Source of the DNA: Kingdonia uniflora
Taxonomy: Eukaryota > Streptophyta > Magnoliopsida > Ranunculales > Circaeasteraceae
Direction: 5' to 3'
Length of the DNA stretch: 64,000 bases
NCBI GenBank assembly: GCA_014058105.1
Contig: JACGCM010000630.1
Coordinates: forward strand, 186,001 to 250,000
Positions 34,685 through 45,742 of the stretch are shown piece after piece (position 1 is the stretch's first letter; each line of letters opens with the position of its first letter). Position numbers and translations under genes: made by a program. Below the pieces are notes generated by a model, which searched no databases, was not told where the DNA came from, and saw only the letters and a list, made by a program, of their open reading frames with translations.

Positions 34685-35795
34685 GGCTGGTGTCAATGAG
34701 CAGAACGAACTCTCTGCTTCAAATAAAGAATTAACCGTAAAATTACAGCAGTCTTCATTGGCGGTTGAAAATATGACCTTGTTGAACTCGAAGTTGGAGG
34801 CTGATATATTGGAGCTGCAGAGTCGGCTGAATGCTGTGACTGTAGAGTTGTCAAGTAAGGATGCAGAGATATTGACTGCCCATAATGAAGCCAAGTTGTG
34901 GAAAAAGTCTTTAAAGAAGAAAAAATTGGAAACCATGACTGCGAACCAACAAGTCTTGGATCTGTCGAGTACGATTGAAAAATAGAAGAACGATTTGTTG
35001 TATTATCAATCGGCAGTGACAGATAATTCTAATATGTTAAAGAAGCAGGATGTTGAACTTCGTAATATGCGAGAGCGTCTAAAAAAGATGAGCTGGGATT
35101 TGCGTGAAGCTCTAGACTCTTGTCAGAGAAAAAGTGACCGTGCCAAAACTCACGAGGAAGCATGTTCCAAAAGAAATCGAGAGCTGAATGAAACCATCAA
35201 TAAGTGTAATTCATGGATCGCAGGTCTTGACCGGGAAAAACAAGCCTTGATACTAGAGTTTATGCAAGGTAATAAAGTTTACGAGGAGCTCCATGTGAAG
35301 TATAAGGAGCCGCAAAGGTTGGTGGATGCTGCAGACGACAAAAACAAGTATTCTCAGAAGGTGTGTGATAAGTTGCAATGTCTGAAGGAGGAGATGGGGC
35401 GTAGTGTGGAGACAACGATGCAGTATAAGGCTTTGTTGCTGGTAGATCGCTGCAAGGAACTTGACGATAAACTAAACAAAGTGAAGACCGAGCTCGGTGA
35501 AGCTATGCTGTTGACTGCAGACAAAGCTACATTGCATACTATGGCTATATTGCATGCTGATGTGAAGAAATTATGGCAAGAGCATGATTCGATCTTGGCT
35601 GCTTTCATTGAGCACGGTATGGAGTATGATTTGTAGCTAGCGCGGTTATCTTATATAGATAATCTGATGCTGCGGGTTACGAAGCTGGTGAATGGGTCTC
35701 CTACTGTAGTTGATACTGCTATACCTTTCCCTGCCTTACTTTTGTTTGGGCCTAGGGAAAGTTCGAATGCTGTACGCCCGAAGCGAGAAAAATAG
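34685..35795 (+). pseudogene. Element A antisense ORF2: long coiled-coil protein, decayed
   Basis: After a TTCTTCTAG acceptor at 34684 the frame reads NEQNELSASNKEL and continues about 370 codons as an almost continuous coiled coil rich in Lys, Glu and Leu (LEADILELQSRLNAV, LKKQDVELRNMRERLKKM, LDDKLNKVKTELGEAMLL). The C-terminal tail NLMLRV...SSNAVRPKREK ends at TAG 35795. Two TAG stops (34983 and 35634) replace CAG codons still present in element B. It may be the last exon of ORF1, since a GT at 34520 could splice to 34685. It resembles SMC-like or cytoskeletal proteins only in coiled-coil composition. Confidence 0.6.
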
Positions 35796-35929
35796 TTAAC
35801 TGTAATTAGGCAGAGTGTAAATATGTCTTTGCTGTAGAAAAAAAAATGTCAAACATTGAGTAAACAAATGTTTTTGTTTTTGTTTTCTCTATGAATTGTC
35901 AAATTGGGTAAACCAATAAACGACCATGT

Positions 35930-36895
35930 AGAGATATATGACTGGAGTGATGTTGTATTCTCTTTTGTATAGGTCGAATTGAACAAGCTAATAAGCAACC
36001 GTAAAGAGATGCATTGAATGTTAAATAGCTGTATAGTGTCTCAACCAGGTCAAATTGATTGACTCAATAAGTGACCCTCGGGAGAGCCTGTATACTGGAA
36101 GAGCTATGTTGCAGTTCTTAGTTACGGGTCGAATTGAGCGTATCAATAAGTGGCCGTAATGAGATGTATTAAATATGGCATAGCTGTATAGTGCATCTCT
36201 ACCAGATCGAGTTGATTGACTCAATAAGCAACCCTCAGAGAGCGTGTATATTTGAATAACTATGTTGTAGGTCTCAGTTACTGGTCGAATTGAGCGTATC
36301 AATAAGCAACTGCAATGAGATGTATTGAATATGGCATAGCTTTATAGTGCATCTCTGTCAGATCGAATTGATTGATTCAATAAGCCACCCCGAGTATATT
36401 TAAATAGCTATGTTGTAGGTCTCAGTCACAGATCGAATTGAGTGTATCAATAAATGACCGTACTGAGACATCTTTAAATATTGAATAGCTATATAGTGCA
36501 TCTCTGCCAGATCGAATTGATTGACTCAATAAGCGACCCTCGGAGAGCGAGTATATTTAAATAGCTATGTTGTAGGTCTCAGTCCCAGGTCGAATTGAGT
36601 GTATCAATAAGCGACCGTACTGAAACATCTTTGAATATTGAATAGCTATATAGTGCATCTCTGTCAGATCGAATTGATTAACTCAATAAGCGGCCCTCAG
36701 AGAGTGAGTATATATGAATAGATATGTTGCAGGCCTCAGTCACAAGTAGAATTGAGTGTATCAATAAGCAACCGTACTGAGACATCTTTGAATATTGAAT
36801 AGCCATATATAGTGCATCTCTTCCAGATCGAATTAATTGACTCAATAAGCGACCCTTGGAGAGCGAGTATATTTGAATAACTATATTGTAGTAAT
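35930..36895. repeat. Array of about 157-bp tandem repeats, element A
   Basis: About six units. The marker GATTGACTCAATAAG or a variant recurs at 36057, 36214, 36370, 36519, 36676 and about 36836 (spacing 149-160). Each unit is itself a dimer of related 75-80-base halves, both with GGTCGAATTGA followed by CAATAAGCGACC. It lies exactly between the 3' end of the antisense genes and the 3' end of integrase. Confidence 0.85.
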
Positions 36896-36999
36896 TTTCC
36901 GGTACAGGCGGAGATAGGTAGAAATGCTTGAACAGAATGGATTTGCAAGATGATGATGAAAAAGTACTTTATTGCATAATATCGGATATTACAGCATGT

Positions 37000-38130
37000 T
37001 TATCTTTGATACAACTTCAATTGATGGGTATTCCACGGATTAGCTACAGGTACACCTTCATATGTACTGAGATCGTAGGATCCTAAACCACTTGTGCCAG
37101 TTACGATAAATGGACCTTCCCAATTGTCTGCTAGCTTTCCAGCATTAGGTGCTTTACGATGTTGTGGGATTTCTTTGAGAATGAGGTCTTTAACTTTGAA
37201 TTCTCGATGTCGAACACGCTTGTTATAGGATCGGGACAATGCAAGCTGATATCTTCCAAGATTAACAAGGGCTCTATCACGTGTTTCTTCGATCAAATTC
37301 AGATTGCATGCGATCTGAAACTCATTTTCTTCATCTGTCATCTTGTGATCGCGTATTGGATGATGATATTGAGTGGGAATGATGGCTTAAGTTCTGTAGG
37401 CCAGTAAAAATGGAGTACAACTGTTGCTGTTATGGGAGTTATGCGGTAGGCCCAAAGTACATGTGGTAACTCGTTCACCCAGTTCCCCTTTTTGTCATCT
37501 AAACGCTTCTTGATGCCATCCACAATAGTTTGATTAGTAATCTCAGCTTGGCCGCTTCCCTGTGGATAATAAGGATTGGATGGGGAATGAATGATGTTGT
37601 GTTCATTAAGGAATGCGATGCTTTTGGAGCCAACAAATTGTGGTTAATTTTCAATTCTGATGAGGTGCGGTCTGCCGAATCAGATAATAATGTTCTCCCA
37701 GATAAATCTGATGACTTCGTCTTCTCTGGTTCAGCACAGCGGGACTGCTTCTACCCATTTAGTGAAGTAATCTATAGTGACCAAAAAAATGTTTTCGTTT
37801 TCTTGGTGCTGTAGGACACTCTCCTGCGAGATCGAGAGCCCATCGTCTGAATGGCCAAGTGACTTGGCTCGAGTGTAGTTTGAGTGCTGGAGCTCGTATT
37901 TTAGGTCCATGCCGCTGACAAACGTTAGACTTACGTGTATATTCAATTTCCTGTGCTTTCATCTTAGGCCAAAACATTCCTTGAGTTAAAGTTCTATTTG
38001 CAAGAGATTGTCCTGCTGCATGGGATCTGTACGTACCTTCGTGTAGATCGTGCAAGAATTGCTATGCTTCTTTGTTAGATAGACAAAGGAGGTATGAACC
38101 AGTGACCGAAATTTTGTGTAGGAGATTTTC
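37000..38130 (-). pseudogene. Element A integrase
   Basis: Minus-strand fragments give the zinc-binding HHCC region (LHEGTYRSH...NVCQRHG), the core segment VTIDYFTKWVEAVP, NPYYPQGSGQAE and WVNELPHVLWAYR, and the C-terminal ADNWEGPFIV. The second catalytic motif reads IEN-stop-PQF, whereas element B keeps IDNGPQF. A TAG before the zinc finger replaces CAG. It is therefore inactive. Confidence 0.85.
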
Positions 38131-38159
38131 CTGAACAGTGTATCTTCGAGCATTGTCAA

Positions 38160-39267
38160 TTAATCTTCGCCGCTCTGTAAGATCCTCAGGAAGTGGACCG
38201 TTGAATTTCTTTTGAGGCCCGATGTATGTAATGAAAGGCTGTCTCTAATCATCTTTGACCTCCTCGCTGCCCCAATATTAATGGTGTTGGACACGATGGT
38301 GCTAATGCTATGGTTAGAAATGATGTCGATTTTTAAGTAACGAGCTTCTGATCCAAAGACACCAGCCAGGTAAGTTAGTGCATCTGCATGTCTATTTTCC
38401 CCCCTTGGGAAATGCTCCAAAGAAATTATCTGAAATTTGTTCATTCGTTCGACCACTGCAGCAGCATAGTCGACCATTCTCCCATTGGTTTGATATACGC
38501 CTGTGTAATGGTTGACGATTAGTAACGAATCTGTGTAGATAGAGGGCGCTGCTATACCCAGTATGAGTGCCATGTCTAAGCCATGAATTAATGCCTCATA
38601 TTCTGCCTCATTATTGGATGCTTCAAAGTTGAGGCGAATGGATTTTTCAAGCCGATCATTGGAAGGAGTAATAGGGACAATCCCAATTCCTGATTCGGCT
38701 GGTCCGACGGAGCCGTCGGTCAAAAGTTGCCAACCTTTTTTTGTTACCCAATCTGATTTATCTTCTGACTGGTCCGTGAGCGGTTCATCTTTTTGACTAA
38801 TAAAATCTTCTTCCCAATCAGGAACCTCTACTGGAAAGTCTGCTAGAAAATCTGCTACGGCTTGACCTTTTTCTGAATGATGTGGTTCGAAATGTATATC
38901 GTTCTCCCCGAGAGTTACTGACCATTGTTGGATACGTCGAGATTTTTTGCGCTTGGATAAGATTTTGCAGAGTGGATAGTTCATCAAAACACGAATAATA
39001 TGAGCTTGGATGTACTGTTTTAATTTATGGGATGTATATATGAAAGCAAGAAGAAGCTTCTCGATTTTGGTGTATCTCATTTTAGTGAGACTCAGAGTTT
39101 TGTTAATAAAATCGACTGGTTTCTCAGTCCTTTCTTCAAATCAGAGAAGAACAGAGCTGAGAGATGTATCCGTGACAGCTAGGTATACTGCGAATTCTTC
39201 TCCATCTGCTGGTGTGCTCATGACTGGTGGTTTGCCCAAATAATGTTTAAGTTCGAGGAAAGCTGCT
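38160..39267 (-). pseudogene. Element A RNase H and second (archaeal-type) RNase H
   Basis: The retroviral RNase H part covers AVYLAVTDTSLSSVLL, then KPVDFINKTLS and YTKIEKLLLAFIYTSHKL. The second RNase H follows a linker ending QAVADFLADF and has LLTDGSVGPAESGIGIV, NNEAEYEALIHGLDMAL, IYTDSLLIVNH and RHADALTYLA. Two RNase H domains in tandem mark the Tat lineage. One TGA at the position where element B has CGA breaks the first domain. Confidence 0.85.
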
Positions 39268-40319
39268 TCACATTGGTATGTCTATTCGATCAAGATCTTT
39301 CTTTGATTTTCTTTGTGATGTTCCTCGCTTTAACAGATCGAATAAAGGTCGACATCTGTCTGAAGACTTGGATACAAATTTGTTTAGTGTTGTAATCTTC
39401 TCGGCTAGTTTCTGAATGCCCTTCTTTGTTTTTGGTGGAAGGATAGCTAAGAGAGCTCCGATGTTTGACAGATCGGCTTCAATCCCTCTTTTGCTTATTA
39501 TATGACCCAAATTTTTTCTGGATTGAACGCCGAATTGGCACTTATCGGGATTTAAACGCATCTTGTAAGATCGCAAAATCTCAAAAGTTGCTCACAAATC
39601 TGTAAGATGGTCCTCTCTCTTGAGACTTTTGCAGAGCATATCTGCAATGTAGACCTCCATTATTTTACCGAGATGGTCTTTGAATATCTGTGTCATTAAT
39701 CTTTGATAGGTAGCGCCGATGTTTTTTAGGCCGAAAGGCATGACTTTATAGCAATATATCCCTTGTTCAGTGATGAACACAGTCTTGTCTTGATCTTTAG
39801 GAAGAAGTGGTATCTGATTATATCCTGATGCAGCGTCCATCATTAAGAGTAGTTCGTGCCCTGCCATAGAATTGAGCAGATGATTGATGATCAGAAGTGA
39901 AAAGCTATCTTTCGGGGTATGTCGGTTTAGATCCGTGAAATCAACACAGACTTTGATTTTGCCATTCTTCTTTGGGACTGCGACGATGTTCGAGATCCAG
40001 TCAGGGTAAATAGCTTTGCGAATAAAACCGACCTCGGTCAATTTGCCGATCTCTTTATTCACTTTGTCTCGCAGTTTTGGTGCTAGAGTTCGTTATTTTT
40101 TTTGACCAGTTCTGCTTTATCTTTCAACCCTAGCTTGTGGCATGCTATAGTGAGATCGATCCCTAGCATTTTGTAAAACATCCATGCAAAGACGTCACTG
40201 TTATCTGTGTGAAAATGTATGAGATTCGAGCGTTCCTCCGTGCTCAAGAGAGTTCCAATGTGAGTTCCTCTTTGCATGCCACTGATCTTGACGCACTCTG
40301 CTGGTTCGATGTTTGGCAA
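39268..40319 (-). pseudogene. Element A reverse transcriptase
   Basis: Conserved blocks in order are NSDVFAWMFYKMLGIDL, LTEVGFIRKAIYPDWISN, VAVPKKNGKIKVCVDFTDLN, LMMDAASGYNQIPL, FGLKNIGATYQRLM, MEVYIADML and MRLNPDKCQFGV. The catalytic YVDD box reads YIAD, so its first aspartate is lost. Stops near 40104 (TAA) and 39590 (TGA) also break the frame. Confidence 0.9.
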
Positions 40320-40559
40320 CTGAGGTTCTGCTGGAATTGACTACTATAATTGCTATGCGGGAGTTGTTGTAGTTGGCTTAGCTTCAATGGAAATAGTATT
40401 ATCGCAAGCTCGAGCCAATTTTTGGCTTCCTTTGATTTCGCAGATCCCTCATTTCCAGTCGAATTGTAATGCCTGATGATATGTGGTGGGAATAGCTTTC
40501 ATGTTATACAACCATGGTCGCCCCATGATGCCCAAGTAACGGGATTTGACCTTGATGAC

Positions 40560-41092
40560 CTAAAAGACTACGTCAAGTATGACTGGTCCGGTTATGATGG
40601 GAAGTGTGATTTTCCCCACACGTTCTTCCATAGAGCCGTTGAATCCAAGGACATTGATGTCACTTGGTTCGACCTTGTCTGCTAAGCCCATTTGGTCGAT
40701 CGTGCTCTGGAAAATTAGTTCGATGCTACTGCCGGTATCTACCATCATCGTATGTAGAACTATGTTCTCCATTTTGAACATGATCACAAGTGCATTCTGG
40801 TACGGAAAGTTGATGTGACGAACGTTACAGTCTTCAAAAGAAATCCCAGTTCGTTGATTGTTGGATTCTGGCAGCAAGCGAGCTTCTTTATCTATCATTG
40901 TCAGATCATGATATTGTCCGACGTGCCTACGCTTGGATCTGTTGGAGTTGTTGATTGTCTGAGTCTCGAGGAAGTATAAGTGTTTTTCTTTATTTGTTTC
41001 GTCAACTTGGACGATCTTGGCGCCAGTCTTGTAGCTGCCATCCTTATAACTTTCGATGTCAACAATATACTCAAGCATTCAACCATGTGCAA
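40560..41092 (-). pseudogene. Element A aspartic protease region
   Basis: A 172-codon open frame ends within the window position 40560. It contains NIVLHTMMVDTGSS with the retropepsin active-site Asp-Thr-Gly, followed by IELIFQSTIDQMGL and a downstream GFNGSMEERVGKI segment. Here the active-site triad is intact, unlike in element B. The frame is cut off from RT by stops. Confidence 0.85.
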
Positions 41093-41288
41093 ATATAATC
41101 TGGAGAAGAAATATCAGTGCGAAACACCACTCCATGTCATGATGTTGAATCTGGTTGTGAATGCAGTATGGCTTTCCTGGTATGGGCGGAAGAGTATTGA
41201 CATTTCTTAAGAATTTATCCTTTTGTATCAGCGGGTATAAGTCTGCAAGAGTAGTTGTTAATTGTGGTATACACGGAATTGGCTTCCT

Positions 41289-42506
41289 TCATCCTTGGCG
41301 TCCTTGATTGTCATTGGACTTGAATCGCTTCTTATCACCCCCATAATCTTTATTACTGTTATGAGCTCGTTCATCGGGATGGCCTTTGGTTGGTAGGGTG
41401 ATGCGTTGAGGTCTTGGTTTCTCAGTTGTCAGTCGCTCAAGGTCGATAAAGTTGTTGACCTTCTTAATCATATCCTCCAACGTTAGTGGATTGTTGAGAA
41501 CCAGGTGCTCCTTGGCTCGTCCATCTACGAGTAGTGCATTGGTGAAAGCGGAGATTGTGATCTTCTTGTCGAGGTTGTCAATTTTCCGAGGTAGTCCAAA
41601 AAATTTCCTGGTAAACGTCTCCAATTTTTCGTCTGGTGCCTGCTTGAGACTGAACAAAGAGTAAAAACTCTCCTCCTTGTCTTTATTGTGCAAATATTTT
41701 TTAACAAACAGTTTGCGAAGTTGTTTGAAAGTTAAGATAGACCCTTCGCGGAGCGTGTGAAACCATCGTAGAGGTTCACTCTTTAAACTGGTCGGGAAGA
41801 GACGACAGAGGATGTGATTGGATGTCAAATGTAGCCCCAAAGAATCCTAAAATTCTTGGACGTGCTCCACAGGATCTCCTCCCTTGTATTTGTGAATCTT
41901 CAGAGTATGAAAACTGGTGGGTACTTCCTCGTCCAACAACTCTTATGCGAGCGGGCTCTTCTGTAATTTGGTATAGCTGTTTCTTCCAGTAAGTATTTGA
42001 GCGTCTAACAGCTCCTAGATGCGTTTGTTTACATGTTCCAGAGTGAGGTGTTGTCTAGACGTGACAGCTCGTCTTGCTGCTCATTCTCCTGGTGGATTGT
42101 GCTCTCCTGTTGCTTCGCCCATGCGTTCATAGACCAAAATTTAAGGTTTATCTCTATTTTGTTCCTCTTGTTGTTGCATATCAATTATTGCTCCGGTGGG
42201 TAATTGTGGATTGACATGACCTGGAGGTGGGACTAGCTCTTGCTAAATTTGGGGAAGTGCTAGATTCTGGACTCGATGCCCCAGGCGATCATGGACTGAT
42301 ATCCTCGAGGTTGTAGGCAGAGCGTTCTGCTGTCTCGGATTTACTGTTATTTGAGCTTAAAGTACTTTGATTGTGTCTTGCATGCTGGCATGCTATTTCT
42401 CTAGTTCTATTCCTTGTTCGGCTTCTGCTTGCATAGTTGTTCGCAAATCCGTCACTACTTCAGCAGCGTCAGGCAGGACGTGGTGTGATTTGTCTTGATT
42501 TACCAT
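41289..42506 (-). pseudogene. Element A gag
   Basis: The frame starts at ATG 42506 (MVNQDKSHHVLPDAAEVV), about 55 bases after the primer site, and has about eight in-frame stops before the intact stretch 41840-41289. That stretch has the retrotransposon gag core: RLFPTSLKSEPLRWFHTL, FKQLRKLFVKKY, QAPDEKLETFTRKF and TTEKPRPQR. No zinc knuckle is seen. Most stops are TAG or TAA where Gln is expected, or TGA for Arg. Confidence 0.8.
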
Positions 42507-42561
42507 CCTTCGAGAAATAAATTAGTAAAGTGGACCAGAGAGCACTGAGTGTATGCTTCGA

Positions 42562-42579
42562 TTCCCACAGATGGTGCCA
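42562..42579 (-). other. Primer binding site of element A
   Basis: TGGCACCATCTGTGGGAA on the minus strand starts two bases after the 5' LTR. It has the TGG start that pairs with a tRNA CCA end and the TGGCRCCRTCTGTGGGA form common in Tat-type elements. I did not assign the tRNA. Confidence 0.75.
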
Positions 42580-42581
42580 AA

Positions 42582-43256
42582 TGTAATAGCCTATTTTCGT
42601 ATTGGATGAAGATAGTGCCGTGTACCCTTGAAATATGAATATTAGCTAGGAATTGGAAGCAATTAACATAAGTTATAGCATGGAAAACCCTTGAATGGGC
42701 TAAAAACCACGACCTCTCCTGAGAATTTCTGAAAGAATGGTGTTTATTTAGGTGCTAGCTATTACAAAGAGAAAGAGATAGGATATCTGAGCTTTGGTAG
42801 GGATCACTTTCTCCAAGAAGTTTTGTAGATGATAATAGCCTTCATGGATCCTGATCTTCAGGTTTCCTTTTATAGGTCTTATAATATGACCGTTAGTTAC
42901 ATTGATGACATACGTTTTGGTCGTCCGTATTTGATGAGTCTTTATGAGGTCTTTTGTAACGTCTTGATACTTGTTGATCTGTAATAGATCTATTGATGAC
43001 CTTAGCTGTAACTTTGAACTGTTGATGAAGATACGATCTCTAACGATGTTCGCTTGTATACGAACTATTAATGGTCGACTGAGTATCTTCTGCAGTACGA
43101 TGTTACTGGTCGCTTCAGTATCCTCATACTGTAGGTGAGGAAGTCTGTATTGTGATCTGCTTGCTCTTAATCCTTAGTTGGTTATCAGTATGTTTATACG
43201 AACTACGTGAGCTCGAATATCGGGCCTAGTAGGAGGATTAGAAATAAGCCCTTACA
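42582..43256 (-). repeat. Element A 5' LTR
   Basis: It is the same length as the partner LTR, with TG...CA ends and the CCTAC duplication directly outside at 43257-43261. Confidence 0.95.
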
Positions 43257-43261
43257 CCTAC

Positions 43262-43848
43262 TACCAAAGAGATGTCCATGGGGTTTCGAGGGCCCTAAAC
43301 GAACTTCAATTTTGAGGCCCCCACTATCTACATGGATATGTTTTTGGGGCCCTTGATTTATGCCAAAATTTGGGGGCTCTTGCTGGGCTTATGCTGAAGG
43401 CCGCCGTCTCTCACAAAAGCTCAATCTGTAGTGTGTAAAGAGATGGACAGTCCGATTTACCTAATGCGTTGAGGAGAATGAAGCAACCATCTTGGCTTTT
43501 TTTTCCTTTTGTAAGGAGATAAAAAACATTGATATGATCTCTTTATACAAATAACTTAGCATACTATCGAATATCTATCTGAATAGGGAAGGGAAACTTG
43601 TAACTGAAAAAGCTTTGAAACCGGTAGATAGCGCATCTGTTAAGATCTAATCAGTTTACAAGAAAGAAAAAAAGTTAAGAAACATTCTTGGCCCTCTAGC
43701 AGTAGGCATAGCCCACAAAAAAATGAGACCTATAACTCTATATGAGCCAGGAGTAAACTGTTAAGTTCATTATTGCCAGTTCCATAGCTTCAACTAAAGA
43801 AAGCAAAACTTAAATCACAAGGGCCAGGCAAGATTGTAGGGTTGATAT
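43262..43848. other. Intergenic, no gene seen
   Basis: The first 150 bases contain GGGCCC- and GGGGCCC-rich sequence (43290-43390) that could be part of an older MITE. The remainder is AT-rich without coding potential. Confidence 0.4.
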
Positions 43849-44551
43849 TGTTATTCAATCTGCATGAACAAACAACACCTCTTAAGGAGATGATCGAGTC
43901 TAGTGTATATACACTATCTCCTTAAGACAGATTTGCCCCTGCCATAGTACTTTGCAAGAATGTAGGCCCTTGTCTCCTAGGATACAACGATCAGTCGCAG
44001 AGAGAAGAAAGCACTTTTATCTCTCTGCCAAACTAACTTTGATTGCGTCTGTTTTTTCTCTTGAAAATGACTCAAGAAAACTCTGAAAAACTGATAATAA
44101 TAAATGAAAATGAAGTTGGGTTATATAGAGCATAGGTGACTCTTCACCAAGGGTCACACCTCAAGTCAGTTCCTCTTCACCAAGAGTCATACCTTAAGGT
44201 GCGTCTGTTGGAGACAACCCAACTCATACCTCAAACCCAAAAAAGTGACTAAGTGTTCAAAAGAATCCCCATGAGCCCATGGCCCCAAGGCTTAATCATA
44301 GTCTCATAATAATAAGCGGGTTCCTAGGTCGAGCAATCCCATGGGTAGCCCATGCACCCAAGCTAGTTTGCACACATTGGTCGTACATGCGCGTGTGACC
44401 CACCAACTCTCACACACATCACAACAAGTTAAGTGTTAGACTTAGTTATATAGAAGAGTTTAGTTTCCCTCATATCCAATGTGAGACTAAACACTTAGTT
44501 TTACCATTCAAACCAAAAAGAAAACCAAAACATCCTTTGTATTTTCCAACA
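43849..44551 (+). mobile_element. Probable solo LTR 3 (703 bp)
   Basis: It starts TGTTATTCAATC and ends TATTTTCCAACA, with 5-bp duplications GATAT at 43844-43848 and 44552-44556. A GTTATATAGAGC TATA-like box is near 44115. A common TRIM/LTR-type phrase, CATATCCAATGTGAGACTAAAC, lies near the end. No internal region adjoins it. An alternative start at TGTTGGAGACAACC (44206) fits the end better as an inverted repeat but has no target duplication. Confidence 0.55.
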
Positions 44552-44556
44552 GATAT

Positions 44557-45666
44557 GGATTGAGCATATAAATAACATAAAATATAATTAAAACCGACCT
44601 TGATCTAAAACATTATTTAAGGTGTAGCAGCCCCACATGTAGTCGCATATTTCTCAGGTTCGATAAGATGAGTTCTAAGGAACATCTCGAAGGTATATAA
44701 TCACGCATACAAGTATATATCTCGAGAGCACCCTGAATTGCAAGAGCCAACCACACAAAAGCAGTCGTTACACTTGGTCAAATATAGTCATTGGCCGTGC
44801 TCCGCGAAGGTCGCACACCTTCCCGGAATTTAGGTGAAACGTTATAATTATGTAGCTACATGCATATAATAATAAATATAGGTAGAACACACAAGGGGGC
44901 GAAGTTTTTCTGCATATTGTTTACACCATTACTATTTTCTTTGTCAAGTGTAATTGATTAGCAACATAGTAAACATTTTCCTTATCAAATCTTCATCGAG
45001 GTCGTGGTTTTTCTTAGTGTTCTTCTAAGTTTCCACGTAAAATACTCTATGTTTTATCCTTCTAACACTTGCATCACATCCAGATTAACTAAAGTAAGGG
45101 TGAAGTTTACCTATCGGAAAACTCGCCATTACACCACCGTCAAATTACAGGGGCAATCGTGGTTTCTTCATTATCGTCCCAGACGTTGTTTATACACAAT
45201 AATTGTGCAATAATTTGCCTTGTTTGATTAATTTTAGACATCACATCAATATGCAATAAAAAGGAAACATGCATATCATTGTTGAGATATGGTTTTTGAT
45301 TAGGATGGAGAAAGTCTATTTGCAACAAAAGATCATATTTCCAAATCTTCTAACATTAACAAAATACTATTGTAAGAGTTCATAATGGGGTACTATTTTT
45401 TGGAATAGGAATGCACATTATACGTTAAATTTGAAGGTTATGCACTTTTACAACGAGTTTGGCTTTGCGACTACCGGGAGCAGGTGCACCTACCCACCTA
45501 CCTGCTCCTTCATAAATAAAATGACAACTCTCTTCCAGTAACTCTACTTTCTTCTTAATGTCTTTTTTACCCCATGAGGACTAATCTCTAAATAAACTAT
45601 TTTGTATTTTCTTATCACAGTTAGGAAATAATATTGAGACCCACGGGTAACTCATGAGAATTTAGA
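44557..45666. other. Intergenic, no gene recognised
   Basis: Mixed AT-rich sequence. Small open frames at 45004-45213 and 45140-45328 overlap on opposite strands and match nothing I know. A CACCTACCCACCTACCTGC run is at 45487-45505. Confidence 0.4.
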
Positions 45667-45742
45667 AGTTTGACTAGGGTTCAGCATGGTTTTGGGGTCA
45701 AACCGATACCTGAACCAGAATGTTGGTTTCTAGGTCAGACGG

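Larger units (their letters stand above)
28413..43256 (-). mobile_element. Element A: full-length Tat-type Ty3/gypsy retrotransposon with antisense gene module
   Basis: Target duplications CCTAC lie at 28408-28412 and 43257-43261. The two 675-bp LTRs differ at about 43 sites by hand count (6-7%), suggesting an insertion a few million years old at usual plant rates. The element is 14.8 kb. Minus-strand order is 5' LTR, primer site, gag, protease, RT, RNase H, a second (archaeal-type) RNase H, integrase, tandem array, opposite-strand genes, polypurine tract, 3' LTR. A second RNase H and a long region after integrase are typical of the Tat lineage. Every retroviral-type gene is broken by stops or frameshifts. 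Confidence 0.93.

Noticed and set aside
34685..35795. A host gene for a kinesin- or SMC-like coiled-coil protein
   Set aside because: The same frame is repeated at the same place in element B, both lie between retrotransposon LTRs, and no motor or ATPase motif is present.
35930..36895. A CRISPR-like array
   Set aside because: The units are continuous tandem repeats of about 157 bp without unique spacers, in plant retrotransposon DNA.
39010..39243. Plus-strand frames inside the pol region
   Set aside because: They are complements of RNase H coding sequence on the minus strand.
44206..44551. A shorter 346-bp solo LTR (TGTTGG...CCAACA)
   Set aside because: Its ends pair well but the flanks GCGTC and GATAT do not match; the longer version has an exact duplication.
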